From Branchiostoma belcheri (lineage: Eukaryota > Chordata > Leptocardii > Amphioxiformes > Branchiostomatidae): DNA of 64,000 nucleotides. Under the pieces are notes generated by a model. The model was not told the DNA's origin. It saw nothing but the letters and a program-made list of their open reading frames with translations, and did not search any database. The translations under genes were made by a program, and so were the position numbers. Location of the stretch: the NCBI RefSeq assembly GCF_001625305.1, contig NW_017803865.1, positions 2,929,177-2,993,176 of the forward strand. Direction: 5' to 3'. Each line of letters starts with the position of its first letter. Within the stretch, counting starts at the first letter, position 1. Positions 1 to 12,900 of this stretch are shown here, piece by piece.

Positions 1-177
1 TTTAATGGAAGAATTAACAGATTTCATGTTACAGAATGATTTATTATTATTCGACACAAACTCATCGCAGCCCGTGAGCTGAATTGCGAGTTCACGTGTA
101 CGTATCAGGCAATGCTGTATGTGACATGCAAGTTGATTACAATAAATTTGAATCTATGAATCTTCTACAAAATGTAG

Positions 178-911
178 GCTGGGGAGCCCACCGAGCCCAT
201 CATTGCCAGGGACCCTGTACCGGACCCGCTGAACCTGAAGATGGTGGATGTTTCTAAGTCTACCTGCACACTGGCCTGGGAGGAACCTGAGGTTGAACTG
301 GGCAGGAAGGTCTGTTTTATTTTCAACTTCAATTTTTTTGTAAAATCTGGCAGAAATACGATATGCGTCAGTCACTCTACATTGTGAACCAGCAAGTTTA
401 AGCTGTAACTTCCAACATAAGAAACTGGACTATTGGACTGCATGTATAGCTTACATGAAACATTAAAATCAGCTTTTTACACAACCAAGTGTTTTATTCA
501 GCCAACACTTCTGTCACCTTTGGATTCATTCAGTGACTTACCAACCTGATGAAACTATTAACGGATTAAAATCAGCTTAAAATTAGCTATCATTGTGGTA
601 CACTAGTTTTAATGATCAATTATTACAAAAACTGGTAACAATCTGACACCATATCAAATATTTTATCCCAGGTTGCCGGATACATCGTTGAGAAGCGTGA
701 GTCTGACGTGGAGGAAGCCAAGTGGGTGAAGGCAAACTACGAGAGCCTGATCGAGCAGCAGTTTACGGTGAAGGGTCTGCTGTACGGCCGCCGCTACACG
801 TTCCGCGTGCGCACCATCGTCGGCGAGTACACCAGCCCGGGCGCCATGACCGACCCCATCATCGCTCGCGAAGACGTCAGGCCGCCATCCGCCGTGCCCG
901 ACAAGACTAAG
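178..911 (+). CDS. TTN: Titin exons 1-2 of the window: end of one Fn3 domain and one complete Fn3 domain
   Basis: Exons 178-309 and 672-911, both phase 0. The first exon holds the end of an Fn3 domain (GEPTEPI) and the first strands of the next, including the conserved tryptophan in LAWEEPE. The second exon carries the rest, with the YIVEKRE strand and the YTFRVRTI tyrosine-corner strand, and ends in a Pro-rich run toward the following Ig. Such Fn3 domains form the thick-filament-binding part of titin. The 362-base intron shows nothing notable. Bases 1-177 look like intron. Confidence 0.85.
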
Positions 912-3900
912 GTAACTAACATTTACTTTTATTCATTGTTTCTTACAATTTGAAACATACATTGGCAGTGTCTTCCCTGAATTCTGTAAAGTCAGTGTTA
1001 CAAGAATGGTGTTCAAAACAGTACCTCTAAGAATTAGGTTAAAAGAGCACTCAATGTACAATACAGTTCAGGAAACACATCATCTGCTTAATATACAGAG
1101 CATCTTTCAGTACTTTTCCCTATTTTTCTGCTGTCAAATAATCAGATACAAAATTTTTAATAATAGAATATCCCGCTATGTCTCATGTACACCTTAGCTT
1201 TTTGATTGATTTTTGACTTTGAACATATAATGCAATTCTTGTAACAAGTATGTAATTCAGTCAGTGGCTGTGAGGAACTTTCAATGGCTGATCCTAATGA
1301 TCAGATAAACCCTTTATTCAAATTTGACATTCATTCATTCACCCAGATTGAGGACAATGCTGGAAAGACGGTTGTCCTGAACGTAGCGTATGGAGGCAAG
1401 CCTACTCCGAGCCTGTCCTGGACCAAGGATGACAAGATTGTCCGCCTGACCGACCGCTGCAGTATCGACACTACAGCCACACACACTAAGGTGGGACATC
1501 TCTCATTATTATCTACAGACTCTGTTTATCTGCATTCAGAATATGGTTTGACATCTGAGTTCAAGGAATTTTTTGTTAACCTTTCTTTAGCATGAGAAGC
1601 TAAAATTGGCGGTTTTTGAGACATGTTAGGGTCAGACAAAATATATAATTATAGAGACACAGTTTGGATTATGATTGTTCATTCTGTACAGCTGCATTGT
1701 ATTTTTATTAATTATTGATATTTTCGTTCAGTTTTGGTTATGTCAGTCTGTACCTTTGCTCTCTTGAGTTATGTACCATATATTTTGTATCTTCTTCTGG
1801 TGTCTTATAAGCACACATGGGCTGAAACCCAAGACACAATTATGCCAATCCGTACATGTATGTAACATATACGTTTTGATACTTTTTTCTGAAGTCTTAT
1901 ATTACAGCCCACTTGGGATGGACACAAAAATACAGGACACGTTTAATAAAGCTTCATTCCCTCCTTCCCTCCCAGGTGACAATTAAGAACTGCGAGCGCG
2001 CGGACTCCGGGAAGTACGTGGTGACCCTGAAGAACGAGGGAGGAGACAAGGTTGTCCCCATCATGGTGAACGTGCTGGACAAGCCCGGGAAGGTTCTGAA
2101 CATGCGGGTGTCGGCCGTCACACACGACTCTGCTACACTGGAGTGGGACATGCCCACTGACGACGGTGGCAAGCCTCTCATGAGGTGTGTTTGTTTGTTT
2201 GTTTGTTTGTTGTTTAAAGTTAAAACTTTTGATCCAAAAGAAGTTCTTGAACCTAGAGCTTTCGACCAGTCACTCTGGTTTGTTTCTAAGTAAAAGTAGA
2301 GATTACTTCTATGGATTTTAGACATACAGGTATTACTAATGAGATGCATATATATGCACAAGAAAACAGTTTGTGACACAAGCGACTGGATAGATGTTGA
2401 CAACTTTGAAGACGTTTCAAGTAGCATCCACAACCCATTACTTTTTGTCAGTGACTAATTATAACGGTATCTGTATTTAAATACCCGGTATTTATCCAAA
2501 AACTGTATAAATTGATATGTAGATAAAGATATGTAGGTGAAGACAAATTTTAGACAATCTGTAGGAAACAAAAAATAAGACTTAAGAATGAAATTTACCC
2601 TCCCACATCTTTAGGTACTGTGTAGAGAAGAGAGACTGCAGCCGGCGCCTGTGGGAACAGGTGACAGCCACCCTGCACATCCGCATGACAACCATCACCA
2701 TACGCAAACTCACCAAGGTGTGTATATCTGTAATTTGGTTCCTTTATTTTTAATATTGCATTTATTTAGTATATTGTACAATGATGTTATATTTTACTAA
2801 ATGTTTCTCTTAAAGTTTGTATTTCTACGAGAATTTTTATATTGACACTTGTAAATTAGCGACGATTCAGATTTGCCAATCTGCCAAATTGAATGTTGAT
2901 AATAAAGTTTCTGATGTCTTGTGTCCAAGGCCCACGAGTACGTGTTCCGCGTGGCTGCAATCAACATGAACGCCGAGACCGGCGCCTTCGTCGAGACTAA
3001 ACCAGTCAAGATCGTCAGCCCGTACAAACCTCCATCCGGCATGCTGCCTCCGGAGATTCTAGACATCAGCGCGGATGCGATCTACGTGTCCTGGCAGCCG
3101 CCGAAAGACACCGGTGGCACCGACATCGATGGATACATCCTGGAGTACAAGGATAAGAACAGCTACCGCTGGATTGCAGCAACAAAAGAACCGACGACAG
3201 ACAAGAGGATGTGGGTGAGCGGGCTACGCGAGGGAATCGACTACGAGTTCCACGTGATCGCCTTCAACGTTGCAGGTTAGATTTGCTATCTGATTTTATT
3301 AAAAGTATTTCAATATTATAACCGAATCATTGTGTACATATAATAATATATGACTGGTTGATAATTACAATTGAAAGTTTATTGAAAGTTTATTGCAAAT
3401 ACATGCCCGAGGGCTAATTGCAGTTACAAACAACATAAGAAAGAAAATACAGTGGTATGTGAGAGTATATCTACGTCTAGCATTATACTATATTCTACAA
3501 CATGCATGGTACTAGTTTTACTGGGTTTGACTTCTTTTTTGTAGGCAGTGGAAGACGAATTTACCCACTTCTTCTATAATATGTGGGTTCTTTGATTTTA
3601 GTAGTAAAAATGTTTTTTATATGCTGACCATTAAACTTTTTCCTTTTGATTTTAGCCTGTGTAGAAAATGTTTTTTTAATGTTTTGCAGCCAATTTGTGT
3701 AATATTGCTTCATCAATTCAACCTTTGGGCTGCAACTGATAAAAATGACAACTACCACACAGTCAAATAACATTAACACAAACCACCATACTTAATAATA
3801 ATGTCATAATAAACCATTCTACTAGGTTCGAGCAAGCCCAGCCCGCCCTCAGCCTTGGTGACCGCCCGCGAGCCAGCCAACAAGCCGGCTCCACCGGTCA

Positions 3901-6900
3901 GACCAACCGTAACCGACACCACCCGCTCCACCGTGTCGCTGTCGTGGGGACCACCTCGCTACGACGGCGGGGCGCCCATCATCGGCTACGTGATGGAGAG
4001 CAGGAAGACGGACAGTAACGTCTGGGTGAGAGCTCACCAGGAGGAGGTCATCCACATCACAGAATGGACAGCCTGCGACCTGAAGGCTGGGGCTGAGTAC
4101 TACTTCCAGGTAACTTTCTTACTTCTGTACCAGAAGCTTTAGTCCTTTGTTTATTCATTTTATGGTTGAGGTGCATAGAAGGAGACTTAATACTCAAACC
4201 ATTATGCCTGAAACCCTTAAACCCCCAAAAAAGTATATGAGTTTCTTGGCATACAAATCTGTGATGAGTACATCTAATGAAGCTTAATTCATTCATTCAT
4301 TCATTCATTCATTGCAGTTGAGGTTCATAGAAGGAGACTAAATACTAGACAAACTATTATGTCTGAAACCCTTAAACACACAAAGATATCAGAATATGAG
4401 TTTCTTGGCATACAAGTCTTGCAAAACAATTGTATCTTCTGTGTTAAGTATATCTAATAAACCCTCATTTGTTCATTCATTCGTTCCTTCCCTCCCTCCA
4501 GGTGAGCGCGGTGAACATCGCGGGTATGAGTGAGCCAGCGGAGGTGACCGGCGTGGTGACCGCGAAGGACATGCAGGTGTCTCCGACCATCGAGCTGGAC
4601 GTGAGTCTGCGCCGGGTCGTGATCGTTCGCGCCGGAAATCCGCTACGGCTGTACGTCCCCATCCACGGCAAACCCACACCCGAGGTCAGTTTTTGTCAAA
4701 TTTTGTTTGTTAATCTTTGAAACACATGGGTAGTCCCTTCAGCTGTTGAAGTCTGGTTTAAACTCATAACCCCCTGAGACACTATGTCTTGCTTATTGAG
4801 GGACAGATTTTGTACCGATAATGTTTTCCCTTTGTTATAGCTTCAATTTTAAGTTGTATTTTCAATTTATTTTTTAAAGATTTATGAACTTCAAGGTTCT
4901 CCCAAAAAAACACCCCGACGCTGGTTATAACACAGTGTGTGGGGCTAAATCACAGCACAGAGGGTCCAAATCACAGCCTAGGGAGGCCTAGTGAGAACTA
5001 TGTACACCTACAAACTTAGGAATGGTAGAACATTAACTAATTTCATCTGGTACATTAACTTAAAGGTGGTCTGGACCAAGGAGGGTGAGGAGGAGCTCAC
5101 CAACCGAGCCATCATCAACAACTCTCCCTACGCCTCCGAGTTCCTCATCGACGACACGAACCGCACCGACGTCGGAAAGTACACCATCACGCTCAAGAAC
5201 GACACGGGCGTTGCCCAGGCAACGGTCTCCGTGCGTATCCTGGACACGCCTGGGAAGCCGAGGAACCTGCGGGCCAAGGACGTCAGCTCCAAGTCCTGCA
5301 TGCTCACCTGGGAGATGCCTGAGCTGGATGGAGGCAGCGAGGTTTGTTTGCTTGTTTGTTTATTTGTTATATTAGGATCGTCATTGTTTTATTAGTATCT
5401 CCATCTCCATGAATTTAACACTATTCTATTATGTGATTTCCTTTTGATTTAGCCCTTGTATTTTAAGTGTTTAAGTGACCAAAAATGTAACTTTTTTAGA
5501 TTTATTTCATTCAACTGGCAATGTGTTACAGAATGTGGCAATGCAGCATGAAATCTGTGGAAATAGTATGTCAGATTATGTATGTTAAAAAAATCAATAA
5601 TTATAATTCATTACAAACAATTACAACGTGTAGAGAGTGAAAGAGTTAAGAGTGAAAAATAAATGATAAGCCTTTAAAGTGGTTAATCATCATCCTTCTC
5701 TTTTACTTCAGGTGACAAACTACATCGTCGAGCGTCGTGAGATGAGCAGGCAGACCTGGTCCACCATCTCCGTCAAGAATCCCAAACCCATCTGTATCAT
5801 CCGCAACATGGTGGAGAGCAACAAGTACTACTTCCGCGTCTTACCCGAGAACGAGTACGGCATCGGTGAACCCTGCGAGATGGAAGGTATGAGATTTTAA
5901 ATGTTGTAACTGAACAATAAATTGTAGTTTTAAGAGCAATACTACATCTCTTTGTAATTATTTCAAGTTTTGTCGACAATCAAAATTATGTGCAACATTT
6001 TATGTCAGTGTGAAAAAATGTAAATTGACTGCAATTCTTGTTGAACTCCTCTTAAGAGATTTTTTACTTTATGACAATTATTTACCATGCAATTGTGTAT
6101 TATGTATAATGTATTTGATAGTTTGGGATGGAATGTGCTGTGTACTTAAGCGAGGGGAATTGATGTGACATTATGTTGAACCGAAAATCGATATACAATG
6201 TTGATATCAGGTTCACTTTGCACTGATTAGAAAAAAAAAATTCAGTGACTGCAAAAGTTATTCACTGCAAAAGTTTATACATTAAAGACACCTTGAACTT
6301 GAATCTTGCAGCTCCGGTCGCGGCCGAGGATCCCATCAGGCTTCCCGACCCACCGTCCAGCGTGAAGATTCTGGAGGTTACATCCAGGACCGTTGCCCTG
6401 AAGTGGACAACTCCTGTTAATGACTACGGCAACAAGATACAGTCTTACCTCATCGAGGTGGGTTTTGTTGTTGTTTTCATTATTATACCATTTACTGACA
6501 AGACATCATGATCAAATACTACACTTAAGTTCAAAGTTGATGTCATCAAGACAAACTAAGGACATTACAAAATAGAGAAAAGGAAAGCACAAGACGAACA
6601 AAATAATTCAAGATAAGCTGTGTAGTAACAAAAATCATTCGGAATGTTAGAAGGAATTTGATATAGACCTTCAAGGAAATTGTAAGCAAGTATGACAAAT
6701 CAGACTGGTAGGATAGAAGAATTGTTAGTCAAATGTTTTTTTTTTCATAAAAGGTGTACAAAAAAACTGAGACCAATTTTCAATGTGTATAATTACAAAT
6801 CAGATTACCAGGTCAGAGTTAGCATGATTACTGAAATCTACTTGTGGTTTACTTCCTCACAGGTTTAACGTGACACTAACGTGAACGACTGGCGTCGCGT

Positions 6901-9900
6901 GTGCATGGTGCGCGGTCTGGAGTACACGGTGACCGAGGGTATCATGCTTACCGCTTCAGGATCACCGCTCACTCAAACCTTTTGTTTCATTTTCTGACAG
7001 GTTTACGACACTAACGTGAACGACTGGCGTCGTGTGTGCATGGTGCGTGGTCTGGAGTACACGGTGACCGAGGACATCATGCTTACCGCTTCAGGATCAC
7101 CGCTCACTCAAACCTTTTGTTTCATTTTCTGACAGGTTTACGACACTAACGTGAACGACTGGCGTCGCGTGTGCATGGTGCGTGGTCTGGAGTACACGGT
7201 GACCGAGGGAATCATGGAGGGTCACGAGTACCGCTTCCGCATCACCGCACGCAACAACGTGGGCGCCAGCGAACCAATCGAGACCGACACCGTGCTCTGT
7301 AAGGACGAACTGTCACTGCCTGTCATCAAGATGACTGACTCATTCTACCAGGTACGAGACTTGGTGTATATTCATGATAAAATCAGTAGTACAATACATA
7401 ATGAACAAGTCTAAAACACAAAAATAACACTGTGACAGTAATGTCAGATAGACTCCTAGTAACTCTGTAAGGACGAGCTGTCATCAAGATGACTGACTCC
7501 TTCTACCAGGTACGGGATTCGGTTTTTCTTTTTCTAAGTCTACTTATTTGCACATGTTGAAAACAACTACAAAGTATGAATAAAAAGTACGAATTTAAAG
7601 AAAACATTGTGGAAATGAAGCAATGAGGCTTGTTGGAGTTCACTCCTGTTTGAGTCAACAACTAGTTCTTTCAACATTTTTACCGAATTGTATATTTCAT
7701 GTCTACTGATTTTTGATGTCTAATGTTTATTGTTTGACTTACTTCCGTATTGTTTTGTATTATCATTGAATGTTCAGGTTTGGGAGGACAACTTGTAAAG
7801 GCGTTGATACACCTGTTTTGTCCTCCCTTCCACTTGTTTTTGCATGTGGTAAATTCAAATAAAGAAATAAAGAAAGAAACATAAAATAATGATAAGTGAG
7901 CAATAAAATATACTAATAACTAGATAACATGATTACAATGTATGACTCGTATATAAAAGTTTTATTTGCAAGTTCCTGCCCTAGAGTTGATATTGCAACA
8001 TGAAACAATGCAAAGAAAAGTGAATGATGACGAGTGGAACAATTGAATATTCTAAGAACTTCTCGGCAATATTATCTATTAGTAAGCTTTATGATAATTG
8101 CAATTTTACCCCACTCTAGGTGCGTGCCGGAGCCAACATCCTAGTGGATGTTCCCGTGACCGGTAAGCCGCGTCCGACCGTGATGTGGATGAAGGGCAGC
8201 TACGAGATGCGCCGCACGAAGCGCAACGACTTCGAGCAGACCGACCGCCGCGTCGCGTTGTTCATCAAGAGGGCTGAGAGGACCGATACCGGGGACTATT
8301 CAGTTATCCTGAAGAACAGGTATCTTTTTTTTCCTATCCCAGAAGGAAAAAAAGAAAAACAGGACACTTTCACAGAAGAAAAACATAATTGTTTTTGCTC
8401 TGTTTCTTCTTCCTCTCCAAACCAATAAGGTCAATGACCTGAACCAGACATCTGTCACCATGGTAACTAGTGTTGGGTTACATCCTGTTGCAATCTTATA
8501 GCAGGAGTGATTTAGACTGTCTCCTGTCTGACCATATGAATGTCTTTGAGTGAGAATTAACAGTCTTATTTAGAGCAGACCATATGTGAAGGTAAACATT
8601 ATGCATTTTATTTGCTTTGAAAATGTTATCTTCTACTTTTGCATGTATTTTTCAAATTGCATGTAAAATGTTGATACGTGTTTTGATGAATAAACCTTTC
8701 ATTCATTCATTTCATAATCTTTTCATTTATTCAAACAGCGTCGGCGGAGCCAAGGAAACCTTCAAGATCAACGTCATGGACAAGCCCGACTCGCCCAGAG
8801 GACCAATCAGAATCAAGGACCTCTCTCCGAACTCCGTCACCCTCGCTTGGGAGGTTCCCAACGACGATGGCGGCAGCCCGATCACTAACTACCTGATAGA
8901 GAAGGCGGAGGCTGGAAGCACGTCGTTCCAGTATGTCACAACCTGCCTGCGCACAACATGCAGAATCACAGGTAGGAAGAACTTTCTTTTCCTTCTGTTA
9001 CTTCTGTACCAGTTTCTGCTCTTATATCTCATCTACAACATTTTCTGTTGGTTTATGAAAATATTTGCTTTAATCTTATCTACGAACTCTGTTTATTTGC
9101 ATTCTATGATTTGACATTATCAGTTCAATGATTGTTCACTCTGTACACCTGAATTGTACTTTGTTTCTATTTTTTGTTCAATTTTGGGTGATTATGTCAA
9201 TCTGCTCTTCTGTTCTCTTGATACATTTTGTATATTCTTTTGTCGTCTTATAAGTAGTAGTAGCCCATAAGAGCCTAGACATGTACTTAACTTGACATGT
9301 AAAGCTTTAGACACCAATATAAAGCTTCAATCATTCCTTCCTTCCTTCCTTCCTTCCTTCCTTCCTTCCTTCCTTCCTTCCTTCACTCCCAGGCCTTGTG
9401 CACAACCGTGAGTACCGCTTTAAGATCATGGCTGAGAACAAGTTCGGTACCGGCCGCGCCTACACCACGGACAAGATCATCCCCAGGAAGCCGTTTGAAG
9501 AGCCAACTGCTCCTCAAAACGCCAAGGTGGGAATGGCTGACTTTCATTCTGATTATACATGTATACTATACAGTGTACACAGTTCTCACCGACTTAAAGG
9601 TCTTGTGCCTTATGTTGCTAAGGAAGTTATAGATCTGTGTACTGTTTGCAAAAAAAAATACTTTATTAAATATTATTATCTATTGTAATTGTAGCTATTA
9701 AGTTAACTTTGTAATTGATTATATTTTATGTTTTAAATGTAAAGTTAAAGGACTCCAGGAAGACTAGTAAACAAACATTGTATTACTAATGGAGATTCCT
9801 AATAAACATTAACATCTAGTAGATACTTAGGTTTTTATTACTTGTTACCCTTTTCTAATCATTTGTAATGGAAACTTTACAATGGAATTGTTGCATATTT

Positions 9901-12900
9901 ATGCAAAGGACGTTTTATATTATGAATGTAAATGCTACCATTGGCTTTTAGAAAGTACCAAGTATTGTAGTGAAATCCACAAATTAGCAAAATGGTTGCA
10001 AATTTTTAACTTGAATAAAGCATTCATTCATTCATTCATTCACTCTTTCCTTCACTTAGATAACCGATGTCCAGGCTACCTCCATGGTTGTGAATTGGGC
10101 AGAACCCGAGTTCGATGGCGGAAGCCCGATCATCGGTTACCTCATCGAGAGGCGCGAGAAGTCGGGCAAACGCTGGGTCAAGTGCACCAAGGAGTACATC
10201 CAGACCCTCTACTACAAGTCCGAGCAGCTCATCGAAGGACTGTGGTACTCTCATCGCGTCAGCGCCGTCAATAAGGCCGGAGCAGGTACGCAGTACTGGC
10301 AAGATACTGGACATTGTAGTACATAGGGCATTTCAAACCATACCAGAGAAAACTTACAAAACCTACATGTATGAGATATCAATTGTAATATTTCACTGTG
10401 TTTTAAAGATAAACCATCTACTTATGCATGGTATTAGGTGTTGATTGCTTCAACCAAAAGCAACACCAGCAGGGGTTAATTTTAAATCTTCCTTGGGAAT
10501 TAGTCTCCAGTTCAACTGTTTAAGTCCTGGTGTGATTTCTTCATATATACAGTAGTGACAAGATATAATTGTACTTATTAATATTACATCCCTCCCTTGG
10601 GAATAAGTTTCTAGTTCAAAATGTTTCAAATAAAGAAGATTAACTACTGTATTATGGCTATATACAGGCACACCGTGCGAGGCCACAGCTTTCGTGCAAG
10701 CGAAGAAACCCATCGACCCACCGGGACCTCCAGGTGCACCGGAGATCGTCAAGATGGCAAAGTACTCTGTGCAGCTGAAGTGGAACGACCCGGCTAACAT
10801 CGGAGGAGCTCCCATCACTGGATACTACATGGAGGTATGTGCACATCTGTTATAACATCTTGTAATGCAATGTGCTCCCTTGTAATGTGCCTTTGCAGTC
10901 AAGCCCATCTATAGTTACTGTGGTCTCCAAAAAAAACAAACTTGACTACTTTGGACAGGTGACCAAAATATAGTCTTTAAGATAAAGATCCAAGTTACAG
11001 AAACTGACAACATTATCATACAAGATTTGGCTGTATTATATAGTATTACACTAGGTTTCTGTATTGTATAGTATCATATAGTAGGTTTGATTGCCTTTTA
11101 TACATTATGAGTATTACTGACAATTCGGCTCTATATAGGGCCACAACAAGACTGTTGTTTTTAGAGAAATAAACCCTTCTCTACTACTCCTCCTCCAGGT
11201 TCGCCCTGCAGAGACCGAGCAGTGGATGAAGACCAGCGCCAAGCCGCTGGAGAAGCGTCTGGCGATCGTACGTGACCTGCAGACCTGCAAGCCGTACTGC
11301 TTCCGTACGCGCGCCGTGAACAAGGGCGGGGTGAGCCAGCCCAGCGAGGTCACCATCGTCACCCTGCCTGACGAGATGGCCGGGGTACCGCCCGTCGCAG
11401 AACTGGACGAGAACCTCAAGAGGCCTGTCCGCGTTAAGGTCTGTCTCAACTTCTTAAGATTGTTTCTTAAGTTTGCTACAAAGTCGTGTAGATCATTGTT
11501 AGTCTCTGAGCTTGCTAGCTTCTTCTTGTCTTCCTTTTTGTATGTCTTGAAAGTCATCTTGAATCTTGAAAGGTCAGCAGCTTAAGTTTACCACATAACA
11601 CAAAAAGGAGAGTTTTTCCAAACTTTGCTGCTAAAATACAATTTATTTTGTATCCTTCCGTCCTATGATTGTGCCAAGCTTCTAAATACAATGCATGTAT
11701 AATTTTATACAGTTCTAAGCCTTCTGACATCTGACATCTTGTACCCTGTACCCTGCCAGGTTGGCAGTGTGTTGAGGCTGTACGTGCCCGTGTCCGGCCG
11801 CCCCGCCCCGTGTGCCAGGTGGCGACACAACGGAGGAAACCTGGTGCAGACTCACCGCGTCATGTTCAGCGACACCGAGATCTCCACTCAGCTTGTCATC
11901 AAGCAGGTAAAAACAGTTACTCTTGTATTATTGGATAATAAATATTGTACCTTAATGACTGCTGATGACTGCTAATGCTTGTTGTATTATACAGTTTAGT
12001 ACATGTAATTGTTGTGTAAATATTCAAACACATCAGGTTAAGTAATATTGGGTCTAAGTTACATAATGTATGCGTTGCTGAACTCTACAATCTACATTTT
12101 TATCTCTTTCTGCAAAGTATTTTCCTTTAACCAAATTGAATGATTGTAATAAATGTGTTCAATTTGTGGTTTTAAGACTGCCTCAGTGTAAATGTCCTAC
12201 TATGTCTATGCTATGTCTTGTACTACTATTTACATTTACTTGACTAGGTCTTCACAGCACTTCTTGTAGTGCTACATATTTTGTAAATATGAACATCCAA
12301 AGCTAAAAGAAAAATCTGAATCTTTACACCCCAGGTGGAGAGGTACGATGCTGGTCGTTACGACCTGCGTCTGATTAACGAGGAGGGAAGCTGCACGGCC
12401 ACCATCCACGTGGTTGTCATGGACAAGCCCTCCGCGCCCGCCGGAACACTCAAGGCGACCGACGTCACCGCGACACAAGCCACGCTGTCCTGGGAAACTC
12501 CTGAGGACGAGGGCAACACGCCGGTCACTCACTACGTGGTGGAGATGAGGGAGGCGACGCAGCGCGTCTGGCGCATGGTGACCGCCCACGTTTCCACGAC
12601 GACATACACCGTAACCGGGCTGGACGAGGGCGTGGAGTACTTCTTCCGCGTCACGGCCGAGAACAAGGTAAAAATTTTATCCCTACAATTCTTCTAGATA
12701 GGGCATTTAAAATCATCTTATTGCAATGTACATTCAATCATACAAGATGAAAAATTGGTAAAGCCTAGGCCAGCACTAAGAGGAGGGTGCGAGGCAAGTA
12801 ATACAAAATGTTAAAAGTTGCTATGTGCATCAGACATTTTGGTGTTTCAATTTAAAATCATTTGTACACAGTTAGCTGAGTGTGTATTAGATGGTTTGTA

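Noticed and set aside
1954-2433. Long minus-strand frames opposite titin exons (also 19899-20396, 17930-18397, 30236-30601, 36118-36489)
   Set aside because: They overlap GC-rich plus-strand exons whose domains are clear. Their translations show no domain and are shadows of codon bias.
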